A stretch of 64,000 nucleotides of DNA, taken from the NCBI GenBank assembly GCA_010912705.1, contig POWB01000011.1, positions 1 through 64,000 of the forward strand. Reading direction: 5' to 3'. Origin of the DNA: Halochromatium sp. (GTDB taxonomy: Bacteria; Pseudomonadota; Gammaproteobacteria; Chromatiales; Chromatiaceae). Within the stretch, counting starts at the first letter, position 1. Each line of letters begins with the position of its first letter. The notes beneath the pieces were generated by a model, which saw nothing but the letters and a program-made list of their open reading frames with translations, had not been told where the DNA came from and ran no database searches. Positions 53,521 through 63,280 of this stretch are shown here, one piece after another. The translations under genes and the position numbers were made by a program.

Positions 53521-56500
53521 ATGACAGCTCCCCAAGACCCGTCAACCGAGCCCCTAGACAACGCTTCTAAGTTTGAGGAGTTTCGCGAGCGCGCACTGAC
53601 TGCGCTGCGACTGGGCCGCTTCGATCTTGCCGAGGATCTGATCGCCAGCGGCGATGTCAGCCTGAGCACACTGATCGAGAATCTGCGTATCTATCAGGCC
53701 GAACTCGAGATCCAGAACGAAGAGCTCAGCCGCAGCCAGCAAAGCACGAGTGAGGCCTTAGAACGCTTTACGGCGCTGTTCCAGAGCGCCCCCGTCGCGG
53801 CCCTGGTGATCGACCGTCATGGCCTGGTCATTTCTGCGAACCCGGCTGCAAGCCGGTTATTTGGTCTGCGTGATCTGCGTGTCCACCACCATTTTCTGCT
53901 ACGCCTCGTCAGCGAGCGCGACCGCAATAGCTTCCTGGCGACCTTACGGCAGCTGAGTCTGGGTGAGGAGCAGGAGGTGGCACAGCCGGAATTGCGCTTC
54001 GAGACGACCGAGGGTCGGAACTTCATTGGCGATCTGCATGCTGCTCAGCTCCCGCCAACGCCACATGGGGAGCCCCGACTGCTCTGCGTGATCGTCGACC
54101 GAACCGCGATGGTGCAGCAGCAGCGCGAGCTACAGAGTGCCTATGATCGCTTGGCAACCAGCCAAGAGGCTTACCACGTCCTCGCCGAGTACAGTCTTGA
54201 CTGGGATTACTGGATCAGCCCCGAAGGACGCTTCATCCACGTCTCACCTGGCTGCCGCCAGATCACCGGCTATAGCGCGAGCGCCTTTATCGATGACCCG
54301 AGTCTGGTCGCCCGACGTTTGCATCCTGAGGATCGCGAGCCTTGGCATCAGCATCTCGCCAAGATCCACATGCAGAATGAAGACGATACCGAAGTCCTCT
54401 TGCTGCGCATCCAACATCGCGACGGCAGTTGGCGCTGGATCGAGCACGAATGCCGTGCCGTGTTGGCCGATGACGGACGCTATCTCGGCCGCCGTGGCGT
54501 CAATCGTGACGTCACGGCCCGACGCAGCATGGAGCAATCGCTTCACGAGCTCCGCAACATGCTGGTCGACGCCGAGCGTATCGCTAAGGCCGGCGCTTGG
54601 TCCTGGCAGCTCGGTGATGAGCTGATTCAGGTCTCCCCCGGCTGGCAGCGTATCCATGGTGCTGTCAAGTCGGCCTATTCCTATGCCGATCTCCACCAAG
54701 AATTCACCCACCCCAAGGATCGCGAGCGAGTCGAAGCCGCACTGCAAAGCGCGCTCACCAAAGGCCGGGGATTTCAGCTAGAGCACCGTATCCTGCATGC
54801 TCAGGATGGCAGCACGCGCTGGGTGCGGACGCGTGCCGAGCCGGTCAAGAATACGGCCGGCGAGGTCGCAGCGATCCGCGGCACCAGTGCCGACATCACT
54901 GCCGAGATCGAGGCCAAATGCCGACTCGAGGAGAGCGAGAAGCGCTATCGTGCCCTCTTTGAATCGGCGGCAGAAGGGATGCTGGTGATGCAGTCGAATC
55001 GCTTTACCGAGGTCAACCGGGCCGCGCTGCGCATGCTTGGCCATACTGATCCTTCGGCCGTGTTGGGCAAGCAACCGCATCAACTCTCCCCGGCCCGGCA
55101 GCCCGATAACGAGAGCTCCGCAGCCAAGTCCTCCCGCCTCCTTGCAGAGGCCGCTGGCAAGACCCTGCGCTTTGAATGGCTGCACCAGCAGGCCGATGGC
55201 TCGCCGCTGCCAGTCGAGATCACCCTAGTTCCGGTTCAGCTCGACGGCAATCCGGCCTATTTTGTGCATTGGCACGATCGGACTGAAGAGGCCAAGGCGC
55301 GCCAACGTGAGCTCCAGGCCTCAACGGTGTTCGAGAACTCCAGTGAGGCGATCATGGTCACCGACGCCCAGCAGCGCGTGCTGGCGGTCAATCGCGCCTT
55401 CAGTGACATCACCGGCTTTCAGGAGGCCGAGGTCGCTGGCCATCGACCCAACCTGCTCAGCTCGGGTCATCATGATCCAGCCTTCTTCAAGGGGATGTGG
55501 CTGGCAATCAAGAACACCGGCTCTTGGCGCGGCGAGATCTGGAATCGACGCAAAGACGGCGAGATCTATCCAGCACGGATGACCATTACCAGCGTCAGAG
55601 ACGATCACGGGCAGCTCAGCAACTATATTGGCATCTTCAATGACATCAGCGATGCCAAGCGCTCTGAGGAAGAACTCTACCGGCTTGCCCACAGCGATGC
55701 CCTGACGGGGCTGCCCAATCGTGCCTTATTGCGCGCGCGCATGGAGCAATCACTGCAGCGCGCCAAGCGCGAGCGGGAAATGCTGGCGCTACTCTTCATC
55801 GACCTGGATCTGTTCAAGAACGTCAACGACAGCCTCGGCCATTCGGTCGGCGATGAGCTGCTAGAGGCTGTCGCCAACGCCATCCAAGCCCAGGTCCGCG
55901 ATGCCGATACCTTGGCTCGATTAGGCGGCGATGAGTTCGTGATCCTCATGGAAAACATCGAGGACCCATCGACCGTTGCGCATTTAGCCCAGCGCCTCTG
56001 CGATAAGATCGCCCAGCCCTTCCAGGTTGCTGATCGCGAGCTACAAGTGACCGCCAGCATTGGCGTCAGCCTCTTCCCTGGCGATGGTGACAGTATGGAC
56101 AGCCTGCTCAGCAACGCCGACATGGCGATGTACCGAGCCAAGGACCATGGCCGCAACACCTATCGCTTCTTCGAGGCCGAGATGACCGAGCGCGCCATGC
56201 AGCGGCTCCACCTCGAGACGGCCTTGCGCGGCGCCCTCAGCCGCGGTGAGCTGAGCCTGCTCTATCAACCCCAGGTAGGGCTGAGCGACGCTAGCCTCCA
56301 GGGCGCCGAGGCCTTACTGCGTTGGACACACCCTGAGCTTGGCCGCGTCTCACCGCTCGACTTCATCCCGATTGCCGAAGAGATCGGCCTCATCAGTGAG
56401 ATCGGAAAGTGGGTGCTGGAGCAGGCCTGTGAGCAGCTTGCCGCCTGGGACGCCGCGGGCTTTCTGGTGCCGCAACTGGCGGTCAACATCTCGGTCCAGC

Positions 56501-56979
56501 AGATTGAGCGCATCGATCTGGTCGACGAGATCCGAGAGGTCTTTCAACGCGCCGGCGTCGCCCCCGAACGCTTCGAGCTTGAGGTCACCGAATCCATGTT
56601 GATGCGCAATGTCGAGCGCGTGGTCGCCAATCTCAGTGCCTTACGCGCACTTGGCATTACCATTGCCGTCGATGACTTTGGCTCTGGCTTCTCGTCATTG
56701 GGCTATCTGAAACAGCTGCCCATCAGTCGGCTGAAGATCGACAAGACCTTCATCGATGGAGTAACGGTCGAGGATAATGATGACGCCATTGCGCGCGCCA
56801 TCATTGCGCTTGGCAGGGCCCTGGGCCTGCAGGTCATTGCTGAAGGGGTCGAAACCAGCGAGCAAGCGGCCTTTCTTCGGGGGGAAGGCTGCAACCAAGC
56901 GCAGGGCTATCACTTCGGTCGGCCGATGCACCCCGATGCGCTGCGCCAGTGGTCTATCAGCCGGACTGAGGTGGATTAG
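53521..56979 (+). CDS. diguanylate cyclase/phosphodiesterase with five PAS domains
   Basis: 1152 residues, no membrane segment. A helical N-terminus (FEEFRERALTALRLGRFDLAEDLI) is followed by PAS domains starting near FTALFQSAPVAALVID, LDWDYWISPEGRFIHVSPG, AWSWQLGDELIQVSPGW, YRALFESAAEGMLVM and TVFENSSEAIMVTDAQQ. GGDEF domain: DALTGLPNRALL ... LARLGGDEFVILME, an intact active site. EAL domain: GAEALLRWTHPELGRVSPLDFIPIAEE ... FELEVTESMLM ... IAVDDFGSGFSSLGYLKQLPI ... KIDKTFIDG, also intact. It can make and break cyclic di-GMP. It follows the CheB-CheR gene by 74 bp. Its stop overlaps the stop of the convergent coiled-coil gene. Confidence 0.94.
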   Translation: MTAPQDPSTEPLDNASKFEEFRERALTALRLGRFDLAEDLIASGDVSLSTLIENLRIYQAELEIQNEELSRSQQSTSEALERFTALFQSAPVAALVIDRHGLVISANPAASRLFGLRDLRVHHHFLLRLVSERDRNSFLATLRQLSLGEEQEVAQPELRFETTEGRNFIGDLHAAQLPPTPHGEPRLLCVIVDRTAMVQQQRELQSAYDRLATSQEAYHVLAEYSLDWDYWISPEGRFIHVSPGCRQITGYSASAFIDDPSLVARRLHPEDREPWHQHLAKIHMQNEDDTEVLLLRIQHRDGSWRWIEHECRAVLADDGRYLGRRGVNRDVTARRSMEQSLHELRNMLVDAERIAKAGAWSWQLGDELIQVSPGWQRIHGAVKSAYSYADLHQEFTHPKDRERVEAALQSALTKGRGFQLEHRILHAQDGSTRWVRTRAEPVKNTAGEVAAIRGTSADITAEIEAKCRLEESEKRYRALFESAAEGMLVMQSNRFTEVNRAALRMLGHTDPSAVLGKQPHQLSPARQPDNESSAAKSSRLLAEAAGKTLRFEWLHQQADGSPLPVEITLVPVQLDGNPAYFVHWHDRTEEAKARQRELQASTVFENSSEAIMVTDAQQRVLAVNRAFSDITGFQEAEVAGHRPNLLSSGHHDPAFFKGMWLAIKNTGSWRGEIWNRRKDGEIYPARMTITSVRDDHGQLSNYIGIFNDISDAKRSEEELYRLAHSDALTGLPNRALLRARMEQSLQRAKREREMLALLFIDLDLFKNVNDSLGHSVGDELLEAVANAIQAQVRDADTLARLGGDEFVILMENIEDPSTVAHLAQRLCDKIAQPFQVADRELQVTASIGVSLFPGDGDSMDSLLSNADMAMYRAKDHGRNTYRFFEAEMTERAMQRLHLETALRGALSRGELSLLYQPQVGLSDASLQGAEALLRWTHPELGRVSPLDFIPIAEEIGLISEIGKWVLEQACEQLAAWDAAGFLVPQLAVNISVQQIERIDLVDEIREVFQRAGVAPERFELEVTESMLMRNVERVVANLSALRALGITIAVDDFGSGFSSLGYLKQLPISRLKIDKTFIDGVTVEDNDDAIARAIIALGRALGLQVIAEGVETSEQAAFLRGEGCNQAQGYHFGRPMHPDALRQWSISRTEVD

Positions 56980-58196
56980 GAGACACCGAGCCCAGCCCGA
57001 GCAAGCTGCCGACACAGCTGAACCCGAGCGCGGTCGAGCGTCTCAGTGGAGCGGGCCAGCCGTGCCCTGAGTTCACGATTGGCTGCCAGTTGGCCCTCAT
57101 GGGCATCCCTGATCTCGTGCAGCTCAGCCTGCAATCGCTGCTTATCCTCCGTCAGCGCTTGCGCGCGTGCCGCCGCCTCAGCATTCTCTGCCTGTTGAGC
57201 CGCTTCTTGCGCTGCCAGCGCCGCTTGCGCATCGGTCGCCTTGCGCTCTGCCTCAATCGCCTCGCGCTGCGCCTCAGCCGCCTCCTGCTTCGCCTGTGCC
57301 AAGGCGCCATGCAACTCGGCGAGCTCGCGCTCGCGCTCAAGTAGACGGCCGTGCTCGTCAGCCAAGGCTGTTTGCAGAGAATCGCGCTCCGCAGCCATCG
57401 CAGCCCGCGCTGATTCGCGTTGCTCAAGCTGCTCCTCAAGCTCGGCCACGCGGCTCTTGAGCTGCTGACGCAGCTCGGCAAGCGCCTCTTGCTCACGCTT
57501 AAGGGCGGTTTCTGTCTCCTGCAGGCGATCGCGCAAACTTGTCGCCAATGCTGTGCTCTGATCGAGCGACGAGCGCAATTGCGGCGCTCGCAAACCCTGC
57601 TGTAAGTGAGCTAAGAGCGCCTCTAAGCCGGCCACTGAAACCGGCTCGAGATCGCGCCGAAAGAGCGGATCACCGCGGGGTAGCCAAGCGGAGGCTTCCA
57701 GATCTTCGAACAGATCCCAATACTGCGGCAGTGACCACTCGAACAGCTTGGCTAAACCCAACCCCATCGCATCGCTAAAGGGCCGCTCAGCCTGGGGCGC
57801 AAGCTGACCATTCAAAGAGTGCTCTTGGCTCTTGGGCAACCCAAGCTGAGCCGCCAGCTGCATCCCCGTGACGCGCTCTGCATTGACCAGTAGCATCCGT
57901 TCGCCGAGCGTTCTGCGCAGCGCCAAGGCTGCCCGCTGCTGCTGATACCAGCGCGCCAGCCCAAGCCCCACTGCCTCTGAATCGCCACCGCGGTAGGCTG
58001 AGGTTTGTAGCATCCAAGGCGGCAGATAAAGCCAGAGCAAGGTCTGCACAGCCCCGATGTCAGTCTTCGGCAACGGCGTCTCAGCCTGTCGCAAGAACTC
58101 ATCTGGGGTGGCCCAGTGCAGCTGTTGATGTGGCCAATAGGCCTCGAATAACGCCGCGCAAGCGTCGTTATCCAAACCAGAGATCAAAACACCCAT
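56976..58196 (-). CDS. uncharacterised protein with long C-terminal coiled coil
   Basis: 406 residues. The first about 200 (MGVLISGLDNDACAALFEAYWPHQQLHWATPDEFLRQ...) match no family I know; QPYWDLFEDLEASAWLPRGDPLF-like sequence suggests a compact domain. Residues about 225-390 are an Arg/Glu/Ala/Gln-rich coiled coil. It is the last of three minus-strand genes; the gap to the previous one is 37 bp. The content resembles accessory proteins of polysaccharide or sulfotransferase clusters in Chromatiales, but that is only a guess. Confidence 0.65.
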   Translation of the reverse strand: MGVLISGLDNDACAALFEAYWPHQQLHWATPDEFLRQAETPLPKTDIGAVQTLLWLYLPPWMLQTSAYRGGDSEAVGLGLARWYQQQRAALALRRTLGERMLLVNAERVTGMQLAAQLGLPKSQEHSLNGQLAPQAERPFSDAMGLGLAKLFEWSLPQYWDLFEDLEASAWLPRGDPLFRRDLEPVSVAGLEALLAHLQQGLRAPQLRSSLDQSTALATSLRDRLQETETALKREQEALAELRQQLKSRVAELEEQLEQRESARAAMAAERDSLQTALADEHGRLLERERELAELHGALAQAKQEAAEAQREAIEAERKATDAQAALAAQEAAQQAENAEAAARAQALTEDKQRLQAELHEIRDAHEGQLAANRELRARLARSTETLDRARVQLCRQLARAGLGVS

Positions 58197-58233
58197 GCCA
58201 GCGAGACCCTCTAATAATGTGGCGGTCGACCCT

Positions 58234-59613
58234 TCATAGGGTCTGCTCGCGCAGCAACAGATCCTTGACCAGATCCAGCTGCGCCTCGGCCTTGATCAGC
58301 TCTTCGTCGAGCAGACGCTGGCGGCTGCTCGATTCGGTCAGCTCGTACTCGAGCTGATCAATGCGCTGCTGTTGCGTCGAGAGCTTCTGCTCGGCACGAT
58401 CCAGTTTCGCAATCAACTCATTGGCACCCCGTTTGGCCTGCTCCTCGCGACCTGCTTCCAAGGCCTGCTTTTCCTCATGCAGGCGGGCCCGCTCGGCCCG
58501 TAGTTGACTAACCTCATCATTCAGTGTGCTCAGCTGGTGCGCCTGCACATCCTGCGCTTCGCCGAGTGCCTGCTTATCTCGAGTCAGCCGTGCGATCTCA
58601 GTATCAAGCGCTTCTAAGCGGGATTCGGCTGCAGCCACGCGGGCTGCCTGTGCATCACGCTGGTCGGTCATAGACCGCAACTGCCGCGCTAGGTCGCGCT
58701 CTGACGCACGCTGCTCATCCAGCTCCTGTTGCAGCCGCTCAGCGCGCGCTGCCTGAGCATCACGCTCTTCTGTCAGCGTTGCTTGTGACGCGGTCAGGCG
58801 GGCGTTGACCTCATCTGCGGCTTGCAGCCGTTGTAACAGCCCATCACGCTCAGCGCCTAGCTCGGCGAGCTGATGCTGATATTGCTGCGCCCGCCAGCTA
58901 GCGCGCTCGCGCGCCTCACTCAGCTCGCTGTGTAAGCGCTCGACCTGATTCTGCTGCCGCAGAACCTCAATGCGATGATCATCGCGACGATAGAGGGTCA
59001 CCACCTCGGGATAGAGCGCGTCTGGGTCTTCTTCAACGCGAACAAAGCCGAGCCCTGCTAGGCGCTCGGTACCCTTCTCGTGCGATTGCTCACCCCGATA
59101 CAGCTCAGGCACCGCACTCGCGTGGACGATCAGCCAGGCAAAGCGCTGGATGAGGCTGCCGTCAGTGCACTCGAGCAGCTCAACACCCAGTCCTGGCGCA
59201 TCCAGGATCAGCAGGTTGTTGGCATCGGTCTGCGGAGCAACCGTCTCAATGGCATCTGCCAGGGTGCGGACAGAGACCTCGATCGGTGCCTGCTTACGGA
59301 GATTCGGCCCATGCTCCAGCAGTCGCCCAGGCTCGCAGAGGCTGCTATAGCGCAGGTTGCTCAGCACCAGCAGCTTGCGTGGCTGTGTCGAGTCCGGCGC
59401 AATCGCCAATGGCCAGACCTCTTCGCCATCGGTTGGGCGAATACGCGCCGAGAGCTCACTGGCATACTGCGGATGAGGCTCAACCAGGACCAGCCGCTGC
59501 TGCTCGAGACGACGCAACAGCTGCAGCTCAGCGCCATGACCGGCGCCAACCACCAAGGTGGTGCCAGCGGCGCGATTCGTCTCCGCCGCAATGCGTGCGA
59601 GCAGCTCTCTCAT
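58234..59613 (-). CDS. FkbM-like methyltransferase-fold protein with coiled-coil tail
   Basis: 459 residues. Residues 1-210 resemble an FkbM-type methyltransferase fold: TTLVVGAGHGAELQLLRRL in place of the GxGxG site, LVLVEPHPQYASEL, then VSVRTLADAIETV and NLLILDAPGLGVELLE, which is the usual IDxxGxE segment with Ala-Pro. Residues about 225-450 are a long coiled coil. Since the Asp-x-Glu-G pattern is altered, catalysis is uncertain. It overlaps the upstream repeat protein by 4 bp (ATGA), so the two are translated together. Confidence 0.65.
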   Translation of the reverse strand: MRELLARIAAETNRAAGTTLVVGAGHGAELQLLRRLEQQRLVLVEPHPQYASELSARIRPTDGEEVWPLAIAPDSTQPRKLLVLSNLRYSSLCEPGRLLEHGPNLRKQAPIEVSVRTLADAIETVAPQTDANNLLILDAPGLGVELLECTDGSLIQRFAWLIVHASAVPELYRGEQSHEKGTERLAGLGFVRVEEDPDALYPEVVTLYRRDDHRIEVLRQQNQVERLHSELSEARERASWRAQQYQHQLAELGAERDGLLQRLQAADEVNARLTASQATLTEERDAQAARAERLQQELDEQRASERDLARQLRSMTDQRDAQAARVAAAESRLEALDTEIARLTRDKQALGEAQDVQAHQLSTLNDEVSQLRAERARLHEEKQALEAGREEQAKRGANELIAKLDRAEQKLSTQQQRIDQLEYELTESSSRQRLLDEELIKAEAQLDLVKDLLLREQTL

Positions 59614-62600
59614 CGCGACCTCTCAGACCGCGCTAGCAGGTCGCCGTCTGCGAGCAGCAGCTCGAGCACCCGCAGCGAGTTATCAAAGGCGATTACCGCT
59701 TCGTCCTCATCGACAGCGGAGCCACTCGGCGGCCCCTGATGACGCGCGAGCAATGTCGATAACTTGTCCAGGATCATCAGATTCTCCGGCTCTTCGATCA
59801 GGCGTGTTTTCAGCAAGCGAATCCCCTCGTCGAGCCGCCCCTCGGCGACTAGCCGGTCAACGCGTATCGGCACCGCGCGCGCGCGTACCTCGTCGAGGCG
59901 TAGCAGCACAAGCGATTCGCGCGGATTCATCCGCAGTGCCGACTGGTAGGCATCCTCAGCTTCAACGAATTGATCACGCAGCTTAAAGGCGTTGCCAATC
60001 CCAAGATAGGCCCAGAACAGGGGCGATGGCTGCGATGCCGCCTGACGATAGGCATCAAGCGCTGGGTCGGGCTCGCCATCGAGGAGCCAGGTCTCCGCTA
60101 GCTTACAATGGCAGAGGGCGTTCTTGCCAAGCTGCTCCAGCAGTTGCCGATAGATCGCCCGGGCGGCCTCGGTTTGGCGCATCTCTTGCCGTAGACAGGC
60201 TTCGCGGAGCCGCTCGCGACAGTGCTCAGCATCTAGCGTCCGGCTGGCGACATCCGGCTCTGCCAGCAAGACCTCAAGCTGTTTCAGCGTCTCTGAGCGT
60301 GGCATCAAATCGAACGGCCAGTTGGCGCTTGCCTGCTCAAACAGATGTGGGCCGTGTGTCAGCGATTTGCCTGTGTGGGCCTCGCGAGCGGTCAGCCAGT
60401 GCGGCTTAGCATCGAACAGCTCGTAGGAGATGGGTACCGAAAACGCGTGCCGCCCGTCGCCAATACCAGATGCATAGAGGTCCTGCCGGAAGCTGTTGGC
60501 CGGAGCGCGCCCGACCACCCCCCCTTCACAGAGGATCTCAACCTCGAGCCGATGCTCGGGACGGCTGAGATCCCAGGCGTAGCCAAGTGCGCGCGTTCCG
60601 GATATGGCCTCGAAGGCCCCTTGCACATCGGCCGGGCGCACCCGGGCTGGCGGCGCCTCGCTCTGCAGCCGCTGCGGGCTTCCTGGCAGGAGCTGTTGTG
60701 TGCGCAAGGCGCGCACGCTGAGATCGTGCGGTTGTCCATCGAACAATCTCGCGTCCAAGGTCAACCTGAAGCCATGACGGCCATCACCAAGCACAACCTC
60801 GGCTAAGTCTTCCCGCTCGAGATCCGCCCGCGTTCTGGCGATTGGATCGCCGTCGCAGAGGATCTCAAGCTCAACCCGCATCTCCGGACGCAGAGGATCA
60901 ATCGCCCAGCCGCAGACCTGGCCATTAGTAATCCCCTCAAAGCGACCTTGCAGCTCTAACGAATGTTGCAACGGCTCTGGCTGTTCTGAAGGCTCAGACT
61001 GCTCTGGCAGCTTGGATTGTTCTGGCGGCTTGGCCTGTTCTGGCGGCCCTTGCAATGCCGGCTGCTCAGATGTCGGTAGCGTTGGCTCTGCTGCTCCTGT
61101 CTGCATTGCCGGCTTAGGATCTTGCACGGCGGGCGTCCGCGCTGGCTCTGCGGCTGGCTCGAGCCCCCTCACCGCAACCCTCTCCAGCTGCGGTATCTTC
61201 ATCCGCCAGACCAGTGGACTGCCTTCCAGCAGCTGTCCGGATTGACATTCGCGTACAACCAGCTCGTGCTCACCCTCATTACGCAGCGCTGAGCTCAGCG
61301 GCAGTGCAAAGGCATGCCGGCCATCGCCGACTCCCGCTTCGGCTAGATCCTGCCGGTAAAGATCAGCAACAGAGCGACCCTGCACCTGTCCGTCGCAAAG
61401 CACCTCGATCTCTAGCCGCCGAGTTGGATCATGCGGATCAAACGCCCATCCTTCGATATGGCCATGGCGTACCGCCTCCAATCGGCCCTCTAACTTCGAT
61501 GTTGTCTCTGGCTTGGCAGCCTTGGCCACCTGATCAGAGCCACCCTGCTGCTCAGGACTGGCGCCGCTCAGCGCCGACTCATGCGGACTCGCCTCTGGGG
61601 CAGCCAGGTGCCTTGGGCGACTGACCACCTGGGTCGCTTCCTCAGTAGCCGTCTGCAGCTCATCGGTGAGCGGTTCGATCAAGGGCTCGCCTAGAGGCTC
61701 GATGACCGCTTGCTGTAGTACCTTTGGACTACCCTCCAGGATTGTTCCAGTCTGCGGCTCACGGACTAGGAGCTGGTGCGGCTGTCCATCGAAGAGTAAT
61801 GAATTGATCGGCAGGCTAAAGGCGCAGTGTCCATCGCTGATGCCTGCCTCTTGCAGGTCTGGACGCAAGCGACTGGCCTGCCCCCTGGCAACCACTCGAC
61901 CATCACAGAGTAGCTCGACATCGGCTCGCCGGTGCGGCTGATTGGGAAAGTGGACCCAGCCATCAGCGTTGCCATAGAGTATATCGTCGAAATGTCCCTG
62001 GACCCTCGTAGGCTCATCGTCAAGCTCATCGCCAAGCTCATCATCAAGCTTGTCGTCACCCTGATCCCGAGGCGCATGCGCATCGATGGCAGTCTCTTGC
62101 TCCTGGCCCCTAGCAACAGCCTTTGCCTGCTGTGGACTGCCGGTCAGGGTCTGGCCCGAATAGGCCTCGCGGGCGATCAGCTGGGGCGGGTCCCCTTGAC
62201 AGAGACTGAGGTCAACCGATAGATCGAAGCCGTGCCGGCCATCACCAATGCCAGCCTGAGCCAGATCTGCACGCTCGACATGGGCGAGGCCGCGGGCGAC
62301 GACCCGATCATTGCAAAGGATCTCGACCTCAAGCCGCGTCCCTGGTGCGTCCGGGCTGAAGACCCAGCCAATAGCGCGGCCATCGATCAGTTGATCAAAA
62401 GACCCCTGCACTGCAAGGCTATGCGTTCGTGACGGCGGTCGCGGCGCGAGGACGGTTGCGGCTTCTGCGCGAACCGCCGAGGGCTCATTGAGCGACCCCG
62501 CACCTGGCTGCGGCGGTAAAGCCTGTGGAGCTGAGGCTGAGGCTGAAGCTGGGGCCGGTGGAGTTGTTGCTGGGACTGGCGCTGGCTCACTAGACTGAAA

Positions 62601-62906
62601 CTGCTGGCTGCCACCAGCAAGCACCTGTCTGGTAAAGGCCTCACGCACGCTCAGATGGTGAATCTCACCATCATTCAGCGCAGTTGGAACCGCAATCGAA
62701 AAGGCATGCTTACCGTCCCCAATACCCGCCTCGAGGAGATTTTGCCGAAAGCCATTCGCGATGCCCCTCGCGATCACCTGGCCGTCAGACACCAGCTCGA
62801 CCTCGAGCCGGGTTCTAGGGGCATCGGCGCTGTAAAGCCAGCCGCAGGCGTGATAATCGACGATGCCATCGAAGTGGCCTTCAAGCTTTGGTAGTGGAGC
62901 GGACAT
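59610..62906 (-). CDS. protein with six GW-type beta repeats and TPR-like C-terminus
   Basis: About 1098 residues from the ATG at 62906. Six copies of a roughly 95-residue unit are visible, with the core GxxxGW ... RLEVEILCDGxxVARGxAxxxRxDLxEAGIGDGRHAF ... VREAxTGxxLxGSPQ. They are separated by Pro/Glu/Gln-rich linkers (for example PEQSEPSEQPEP). The C-terminal about 220 residues hold TPR-like helices (EACLRQEMRQTEAARAIYRQLLEQLGKNALCHCKLAETWLLDG, FWAYLGIGNAFKLRDQFVEAEDAYQSAL). Similar units occur beside glycosyltransferases in purple bacteria. A surface or glycan-linked role is inferred from that. Confidence 0.75.
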   Translation of the reverse strand: MSAPLPKLEGHFDGIVDYHACGWLYSADAPRTRLEVELVSDGQVIARGIANGFRQNLLEAGIGDGKHAFSIAVPTALNDGEIHHLSVREAFTRQVLAGGSQQFQSSEPAPVPATTPPAPASASASAPQALPPQPGAGSLNEPSAVRAEAATVLAPRPPSRTHSLAVQGSFDQLIDGRAIGWVFSPDAPGTRLEVEILCNDRVVARGLAHVERADLAQAGIGDGRHGFDLSVDLSLCQGDPPQLIAREAYSGQTLTGSPQQAKAVARGQEQETAIDAHAPRDQGDDKLDDELGDELDDEPTRVQGHFDDILYGNADGWVHFPNQPHRRADVELLCDGRVVARGQASRLRPDLQEAGISDGHCAFSLPINSLLFDGQPHQLLVREPQTGTILEGSPKVLQQAVIEPLGEPLIEPLTDELQTATEEATQVVSRPRHLAAPEASPHESALSGASPEQQGGSDQVAKAAKPETTSKLEGRLEAVRHGHIEGWAFDPHDPTRRLEIEVLCDGQVQGRSVADLYRQDLAEAGVGDGRHAFALPLSSALRNEGEHELVVRECQSGQLLEGSPLVWRMKIPQLERVAVRGLEPAAEPARTPAVQDPKPAMQTGAAEPTLPTSEQPALQGPPEQAKPPEQSKLPEQSEPSEQPEPLQHSLELQGRFEGITNGQVCGWAIDPLRPEMRVELEILCDGDPIARTRADLEREDLAEVVLGDGRHGFRLTLDARLFDGQPHDLSVRALRTQQLLPGSPQRLQSEAPPARVRPADVQGAFEAISGTRALGYAWDLSRPEHRLEVEILCEGGVVGRAPANSFRQDLYASGIGDGRHAFSVPISYELFDAKPHWLTAREAHTGKSLTHGPHLFEQASANWPFDLMPRSETLKQLEVLLAEPDVASRTLDAEHCRERLREACLRQEMRQTEAARAIYRQLLEQLGKNALCHCKLAETWLLDGEPDPALDAYRQAASQPSPLFWAYLGIGNAFKLRDQFVEAEDAYQSALRMNPRESLVLLRLDEVRARAVPIRVDRLVAEGRLDEGIRLLKTRLIEEPENLMILDKLSTLLARHQGPPSGSAVDEDEAVIAFDNSLRVLELLLADGDLLARSERSR

Positions 62907-63280
62907 GGAGCCTCTCACCATCTGGTCTTCACGTCCGTGCTAAGTTGCAGTGGATGGGTGGATATGGGCTGCTCGTTCAGCCGTATCCCTGCATTCGATG
63001 GCCGACAACAGAAAGCCACGAGGCCAGACAGAGCGTTGCGCGTCGAGGGCTTGGTGTCGACGCGAGTAATCGCTTGTCTTGATGGCTTGTCAGAACGCGA
63101 AACTGTCGGGTATCTTAGCTATATAGTCAATGCACGGCAAACGAAAGTAAACGCGGACCTAAGGTAGAGCATTCGGTTGGCCATAAGCCCAATAACGAGC
63201 CTGCCAAATGGCGACCCTGTTTGGTTGGTTCAAGCTGCTCTTTTCTGTTGACTGAGGCAACCTACTGCGGGACCAACCCC
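62907..63280. other. divergent intergenic region
   Basis: About 370 bp between the minus-strand operon and the plus-strand gene at the edge. On the minus strand, TTGCCG, then 17 bases, then TAAGAT (around 63105-63135) is a possible sigma-70 promoter for the operon. No RNA gene was recognised. A short frame from an ATG at 63208 ends at 63255 and is probably noise. Confidence 0.35.
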
